A stretch of DNA of 64,000 bases from Chloroflexaceae bacterium (GTDB lineage: Bacteria; Chloroflexota; Chloroflexia; Chloroflexales; Chloroflexaceae). A program made the translations under genes and the position numbers. Of the stretch, positions 59,555-64,000 are shown in pieces (within the stretch, counting starts at the first letter, position 1; the number at the start of each line of letters is the position of its first letter). Location: contig JANWYD010000023.1 of assembly GCA_025057155.1 (NCBI GenBank), forward strand, positions 1-64,000. Direction: 5' to 3'. Under the pieces are notes generated by a model. It had not been told where the DNA came from. It saw only the letters and a program-made list of their open reading frames with translations, and searched no databases.

Positions 59555-61084
59555 GTGGAATACCAACCCGATGTTAAACGGATCACCGGCGCAGGCGGCG
59601 TGATCATCGCCGTCGCTCCCGGCAGCATCGCTGCCGAGGTCGGGCTGAAGCCCGGCGATGTGCTCGTTGCCGTGGGCGGGCAGCGGCTGCGCGATGTGAT
59701 TGACTATCGCTTCGCCATTGCGGAAGAGCGCCTGGAACTGCTTGTGCATTCGGGCGATGCGGAACGGGTCATCGAAGTTGAAAAGCACCCCGACGAGGAT
59801 CTTGGCATCGAGTTCAGCGAGCCGCTGTTCGACCGGTTACGCACCTGTAACAACAAGTGTCCCTTCTGCTTCCTGACCCAGATGCCCAAAGGCTTCCGCA
59901 GGACGCTCTACCTGAAGGACGATGATTACCGGCTTTCGTTCCTGTATGGCAATTTTGTCACCTTCACCAATCTGAGCGAGGCCGACTGGCAGCGGATTGA
60001 ACAGCAGCGCCTCTCACCACTGCACATCAGTGTGCATGCCACCGACCCCTTCTGGCGCGCGGTGATGCTCGGCAAGCGGGACGCGCCCGATGTCCGCGCG
60101 CAGATCCGGCGCCTGGGGTCCATAGGAATCGAGGTGCATACCCAGATTGTGGCCTGCCCTGGCGTCAATGACGGCGAGGTGCTGCGGCAGAGCATCGCCG
60201 ACCTGATCGCGCTCCACCCTACGGTGCAGTCCGTCGCGGTCGTTCCGGTCGGTCTGACGAAATACCGCTTTGACGGCAAACGCCCGAACAGTCTCAAGGC
60301 CGCCATTCAGGTCCATGAAAGCCCGGAGTGGATTGACGCCAACTGGGAGCGCCAGCCGCTGTGGGAACAGACCGCCGGCCAGCCTATGGCGGCGCCAGAC
60401 GGCGGCCCACCGTTCCATGACCCCGCTCTGGGTTTCTGCTCGCGGCTGGCAGCGGCCAGTGACATGCCTCTGCGCTGTTATACCCCCGACGAGGCCGCCG
60501 CCGTCATTGATCTGGTTGAGTCGTTCGGTGCCCGCTGCCGCGAAGAACTGGGGATGACCTTCGTCTATCCAGGCGACGAGTTTTATCTGCTGGCCGGTCG
60601 CTCCGTGCCTCCCGCCGATCATTACGATGGGATGCCGCAGTATTCCAACGGCGTTGGCATGGTGCGCGACTTCCTCGACCTCTGGGCAAGGGCCCGTCGC
60701 CGTCTGCCCGCCCGCCTGCCCCGTCCCGCCAGCCTGGCGATCGTCTGCGGCACGCTCGTCGCCGGGTTAATGAACCACGTCTCTGCGCGGCTCAACCGGA
60801 TCGAGGGTTTGACGGCACGGATCGTGCCCGTGACCAATGCCTTTTTTGGCCCGACGGTGACCGTAAGCGGCCTGCTTACCGCCGAAGACGTCGTGCCGGC
60901 CCTGCGGGAGAGCGGCTGCGCCCGCGCCCTGCTGCCGCGGGTGATGTTCGATTATCGTGGTGAACGCACCATTGACGATTGGAGCCCGGAACGGATCGCC
61001 GAGGCCGCCGGCATGCCGGTCGCTCTCGCCACCGATCCTGAGGAACTGGTGCGTTATGTTCGCGCCCTGGCGCATAGCGCATAA
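59555..61084 (+). CDS. PDZ-radical SAM protein of the DUF512 family
   Basis: The protein has 509 residues. Residues about 10-80 form a PDZ domain (AVAPGSIAAEVGLKPGDVLVAVGG). A radical-SAM-like core has the cluster C98-x3-C102-x2-C105 (RTCNNKCPFCFL). The DUF512 region (about 300-450) and a C-terminal domain (VTVSGLLTAEDVVPALR) follow. These proteins are widespread in Gram-positive-like and Chloroflexota genomes; their reaction is unknown. The GTG at 59555 starts just before the PDZ domain; a clear Shine-Dalgarno is lacking. Confidence 0.88.
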   Translation: MEYQPDVKRITGAGGVIIAVAPGSIAAEVGLKPGDVLVAVGGQRLRDVIDYRFAIAEERLELLVHSGDAERVIEVEKHPDEDLGIEFSEPLFDRLRTCNNKCPFCFLTQMPKGFRRTLYLKDDDYRLSFLYGNFVTFTNLSEADWQRIEQQRLSPLHISVHATDPFWRAVMLGKRDAPDVRAQIRRLGSIGIEVHTQIVACPGVNDGEVLRQSIADLIALHPTVQSVAVVPVGLTKYRFDGKRPNSLKAAIQVHESPEWIDANWERQPLWEQTAGQPMAAPDGGPPFHDPALGFCSRLAAASDMPLRCYTPDEAAAVIDLVESFGARCREELGMTFVYPGDEFYLLAGRSVPPADHYDGMPQYSNGVGMVRDFLDLWARARRRLPARLPRPASLAIVCGTLVAGLMNHVSARLNRIEGLTARIVPVTNAFFGPTVTVSGLLTAEDVVPALRESGCARALLPRVMFDYRGERTIDDWSPERIAEAAGMPVALATDPEELVRYVRALAHSA

Positions 61085-61436
61085 CGTGGTGGACGGGGAC
61101 TTCCGCAATTACCGAGAAACGTCTTCTCCATCACAGGCGGTTAAACTGGAGCTCTCGTTCTACCATTCGTCGTTCCAGACGAAAACCAGGCTACAACCCA
61201 CGGCCCGCGCTACTGGCGGCGCTTCTTCCCCCGACTGTGCGCCGCCGTCACGCTCCTTGTAACTTAGCCCGTGGCCGCCGTTCGCAGCGACCGCGGCCAT
61301 ACCTTATCGTCTGCGACGATGATCTGCCAGCAGTGTTGCTGCCAGCCCCGGGGCGCCTGGTTTGTTGTCGTGCTGTCTGTCACCCGTTGCTGTGAGCCTC
61401 GTGGTGACGCCGCCACGAGGCCCGTGGAGGTCCAGC
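61085..61436. other. Spacer upstream of the HD-GYP gene
   Basis: No gene. A 9-bp hairpin GCCTCGTGG/CCACGAGGC (61396-61421) ends 5 nt before the GGAGG ribosome site and could mask or position it. The rest shows no recognisable feature. Confidence 0.5.
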
Positions 61437-63176
61437 ATGCTCCTGCGTGAGACACGCTTCCAGCGCTTCGTTCAGGCAATGCAGCGCGCTGATCAACTGG
61501 CAATTGCCAGCGTCCTGGAGGATCTGTATGGTCAGATGCTCGAACTGATGGTTCTCGCGACCGAGGCCGAAGCCGGCGTGCTCTCACTCTATGACGAGCA
61601 CACCCAGACTCTCACGATCCAGGCAGTCACCGGGCTTCCAGGGGCGCAGCGTCTCCTTGCCGCGCGCGGCGCGGCGAGCCAGGGCCTGGCGGGGGCTGTC
61701 CTGCGCCAGGGAAAGGCGCTGTTCGTCGCCGACGCAACCCGGCGCGACACGCTCAGAGACTGGATATGCAATGCGGCAGCTTCCCTGCCGCTGCGCACGA
61801 TCCATTGCCAGCCGCTCATGAGCCAGGGGCGGCCCCTTGGCTGTATTCATGTGTTTAATCTGCCCGACACCCTCAGCGAAGAGAGTGAAGAACTGGCCCT
61901 GATCAACCTGCTGGGATCACGCCTGGTGAACGAGATCGAGAAACAGCGCATCCTGGCTCAGGCCCAACGCCGCGAACGCCGCCAGCAGGCTCTGCTGGAG
62001 ATCGTTTCACATCTGACCACCACCCTTGATCGTGACGAACTGCTCAACCGGATCATGAGCCGCGCCTGCGAGTTACTGGACGTTGAGGCCACGTCAATCT
62101 GGCTGCGCGACCCGAACCGGGACGACCTGGTTCTGCATATTGCCGCCGGGACCACCCGAGAGCGCATAGTGGCCCAACGGGTGCCCGCGGGACAGGGGAT
62201 CATCGGCCATGTGGTGGCGACCGGGGAGACGGTGGCGGTCAATGATGTGAGTCGCGATCCGCGCTTCTACCGGCAAGTTGACGCCAGTAGCGGCTTCGTT
62301 ACGCGCTCGATTCTCTGCGTGCCGCTCAAAGCGCCGCGCATTCAACTCGGCGACGCCCGCGGGATCGTTGAGGAGCGCATCATCGGCGGGGCTCAGGCGC
62401 TGAACCCTCGCGATGGGATGGGCTTCGCCCTGGAAGATATCGCGCTCTTTGAAACTCTCGCCAGCCAGGCGGCCACGGTCATTCGTCTGGCTGAGTTGTA
62501 TACCGAGGTGTCGGCCCTCTCCACCCGGATCATTGATGCCATTACCGGGGCAATCGATCTGAAAGATCCCTACACGCGCGGTCATAGCCAGCGGGTAAGC
62601 GATTTCTCGGTGGCGATTGCCCAGGAACTTGGCCTGAGTCCCGATGAGGTGTATCGGGTGCGGATTGCCAGCAAGCTGCACGATGTAGGCAAGATCCGCG
62701 TGCCCGACCGCATCCTTAAGAAGCGTCGCCGGCTCAGTGACTCTGAGTTCGCGGAGATGCGCCAGCATCCGGTGTACGGGCTGGAATTTCTGCGCGAAAA
62801 TGGCCTGCTCGAACTGGAGGTGCTGCGAGATAGCTGGACGGCCCTCTCCCAGCATCACGAGCGCCTGGATGGGCGTGGGTATCCGAATGGTCTGAGCGGC
62901 GACCAGATCTCACTGGTGGGCCGCATCGTCGCCGTGGCCGATGTGTTCGACGCCATTACCAGTCACCGCCCCTACCAGCCGGCCCGCTCCGCCGAAGAGG
63001 CAATCGCCATTTTACGCGGTCTGGCCGGCGTTGAGTTCGATGGGGAATGTGTGGAGGCGCTGGTGCGCGCCCGCGCCAGAGGTCTGATCCACACGCAGGA
63101 GGAGCGCGGCGAGCGCCAGCCGCCATCAAAACGACGACGCGCCACTCGCTGCGGCAGCGCCGCGATGGCTGGTTAA
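61437..63176 (+). CDS. GAF-GAF-HD-GYP cyclic-di-GMP phosphodiesterase
   Basis: The protein has 579 residues. Two GAF domains (about 20-175 and 195-370) are followed by an HD-GYP domain (about 375-545) with GHSQRVSDFSVAIA, KLHDVGKIRVPDRIL, QHPVYGLEFL, HHERLDGRGYPNGLSG and VADVFDAITSHRPY. The metal ligands and GYP triad are intact, so it should hydrolyse c-di-GMP, controlled by ligands of the GAF domains. Soluble. The start MLLRETRFQRF at 61437 has GGAGG at 7 nt; a start 25 codons upstream is rejected. Confidence 0.92.
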   Translation: MLLRETRFQRFVQAMQRADQLAIASVLEDLYGQMLELMVLATEAEAGVLSLYDEHTQTLTIQAVTGLPGAQRLLAARGAASQGLAGAVLRQGKALFVADATRRDTLRDWICNAAASLPLRTIHCQPLMSQGRPLGCIHVFNLPDTLSEESEELALINLLGSRLVNEIEKQRILAQAQRRERRQQALLEIVSHLTTTLDRDELLNRIMSRACELLDVEATSIWLRDPNRDDLVLHIAAGTTRERIVAQRVPAGQGIIGHVVATGETVAVNDVSRDPRFYRQVDASSGFVTRSILCVPLKAPRIQLGDARGIVEERIIGGAQALNPRDGMGFALEDIALFETLASQAATVIRLAELYTEVSALSTRIIDAITGAIDLKDPYTRGHSQRVSDFSVAIAQELGLSPDEVYRVRIASKLHDVGKIRVPDRILKKRRRLSDSEFAEMRQHPVYGLEFLRENGLLELEVLRDSWTALSQHHERLDGRGYPNGLSGDQISLVGRIVAVADVFDAITSHRPYQPARSAEEAIAILRGLAGVEFDGECVEALVRARARGLIHTQEERGERQPPSKRRRATRCGSAAMAG

Positions 63177-63190
63177 GCGGCGCAGGGCTC

Positions 63191-63235
63191 CTCACCCTCC
63201 CCCGCCTCGCTACGCTCGGCGGGGGAGGGTGAAGA
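63191..63235. terminator. Bidirectional hairpin between HD-GYP and recJ genes
   Basis: TCACCCTCCCCCGCC (63192-63206) pairs with GGCGGGGGAGGGTGA (63218-63232), 15 bp with an 11-nt loop, at a convergent junction. Same family as 37834-37915. Confidence 0.6.
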
Positions 63236-63276
63236 CCCGGCACGCCAGCAGATCTCAGTGGAACCCCACATACGGG

Positions 63277-63304
63277 AATCCAAAATCCAAAATCCAAAAT
63301 CGCA
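63277..63304. repeat. Heptameric short tandem repeat AATCCAA x3-4
   Basis: AATCCAA x3 followed by AATCGCA, ending directly against the recJ stop codon (63305). Near-copy of 27924-27944. Confidence 0.8.
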
Positions 63305-64000
63305 TCACCCCCTGGCGCGGCGAAAATCCTTGATGTTCAACCGCAAGCGCGCTTCGCCGTTCCACTGATTGGCTTCAAGGTGGTAGGCCACGTCAATGAG
63401 GGGATGCCGACGCACGGCCTCGGCCAGATGGCCGAGGCGGAAGGCGATGCCCTCGCAGGTGAGGCCGTCGCGTCGCAGGAGCAGATGCAGGTGCTGACCA
63501 TCGCCGCCGCGGGGACGGGCATCAACCACCTGCACGGCCGGGCTCATCAGCGTGGGAATGGGGTTGGCCTGACCGAAGGGTTCGAGGCGACGCAACTCGG
63601 CGAGCAGGTCATGGCTGATTCCATTGAAGTCGAGGATGGCATCAATAGTCAGCGAAGGCTGGAGCATGGCGTCGGTAAGGCGCTCTTCGGCCAGAGCGAG
63701 CAGGTGTTCTTCCAGGCGCGGCAGGTTCGCGTTCGGAATGGTAAAGCCAGCCGCAGCCGAATGACCGCCGAAACGCACAAAGAGGTCGCTGCAACTGGCC
63801 AAGGCCTCAACTATGTTGAAGCCGGGGATCGAGCGAGCCGAGCCGCGCGAATGCTCTGCGCCACGCTCGATCAGCAGCACCGGGCGTCCCCATTCCTCGA
63901 CCAGTTTTCCTGCCACCAGCCCTACCACACCCGCTGGAAACTCCTCGCCGGCAATCACTATGATCCGCTGGCGGTGCTTGCCGCTCGCCTCGGCCCGGGC
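63305..64000 (-). CDS. recJ: Single-stranded-DNA exonuclease RecJ, C-terminal part (cut by window edge)
   Basis: The frame is open to the end of the window (about 231 residues visible). The DHHA1 domain has RFGGHSAAAGFTI, preceded by AGEEFPAGVVGLVAGKLVEEW. The C-terminal OB-fold-like RecJ domain follows (LEPFGQANPIPTLMS, then the final LNIKDFRRARG). RecJ degrades 5'-ended single strands in recombination and mismatch/base-excision repair. The N-terminal DHH catalytic half lies beyond 64000. Confidence 0.9.
   Translation of the reverse strand, partial: ARAEASGKHRQRIIVIAGEEFPAGVVGLVAGKLVEEWGRPVLLIERGAEHSRGSARSIPGFNIVEALASCSDLFVRFGGHSAAAGFTIPNANLPRLEEHLLALAEERLTDAMLQPSLTIDAILDFNGISHDLLAELRRLEPFGQANPIPTLMSPAVQVVDARPRGGDGQHLHLLLRRDGLTCEGIAFRLGHLAEAVRRHPLIDVAYHLEANQWNGEARLRLNIKDFRRARG

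Overview
The window reads as a chromosomal segment of a GC-rich filamentous phototrophic Chloroflexota (Chloroflexales, Roseiflexus/Chloroflexus-like). The pointers are a full-length BchH magnesium chelatase large subunit (52806-56660), a DabAB inorganic-carbon pump, many multidomain PAS/STAS/GAF/HD-GYP signalling proteins, a short EF-Ts, and intergenic short tandem repeats. Species cannot be named from the sequence alone. Coding density is high, and long antisense open frames are frequent because of the GC bias; I treated these as shadows.

Layout. 19-6694 (minus strand): a compact four-gene glucosylglycerate-type compatible-solute operon (GH63 hydrolase, GT4 transferase, a USP-USP-GT81 glucosyl-3-phosphoglycerate synthase fusion, GH13_18 phosphorylase), divergent from a Kef-type cation/proton antiporter (6988-9006). 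9114-11792: a tandem cyclase-domain protein, two small conserved-looking unknowns and a membrane-anchored Cas4-like nuclease split over two frames. 11792-17664: the housekeeping series rpsB-tsf-pyrH-frr-uppS-cdsA-rseP. 18064-20464: STAS protein, thiol peroxidase and a lamin-tail-domain protein. 20599-23097: a mannose-1-phosphate guanylyltransferase/phosphomannomutase-like fusion, then tRNA-Leu(UAG). 23512-26317: phnCED-type ABC importer, with a tyrosine recombinase directly upstream on the same strand.

27421-29353 is an eroded accessory patch: a frameshifted WD40 remnant, a chimeric MNT/HEPN toxin-antitoxin remnant, a 17-bp perfect hairpin and a dispersed repeat. 29354-33358 is dabB-dabA. 33735-35549 is an ABC-2 exporter. 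35625-36790 is a dnaJ(cbpA)-hspR operon with a HAIR-type operator over its promoter. 36990-50170 holds a winged-helix protein, asd, a HAD-like protein, a secreted protein, DUF3054, photolyase, a B12-binding protein with the CarH-type W-x9-EH signature, tyrS, GNAT, an NmrA/Ycf39-like reductase, GT2 and a SEC-C protein. 50514-52562 is a multi-PAS STAS protein divergent from bchH. 57169-64000 has an SDR, an alkyltransferase-like protein, an HPr-kinase-like protein, a radical-SAM/PDZ DUF512 protein, a GAF-GAF-HD-GYP phosphodiesterase and the 3' part of recJ.

The most noteworthy items are: (1) the solute operon, whose stress-sensor/synthase fusion suggests osmotic or thermal control of (mannosyl)glucosylglycerate turnover; (2) a cobalamin photoreceptor-like protein without a DNA-binding domain next to photolyase; (3) a split membrane-bound Cas4-like nuclease with no CRISPR locus; (4) period-8 and period-7 short tandem repeats. 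The period-8 arrays lie at three convergent gene ends, and one supplies the last codons of hspR. (5) A roughly 165-bp repeat, each copy preceded by a long perfect hairpin, lies at two other convergent junctions.
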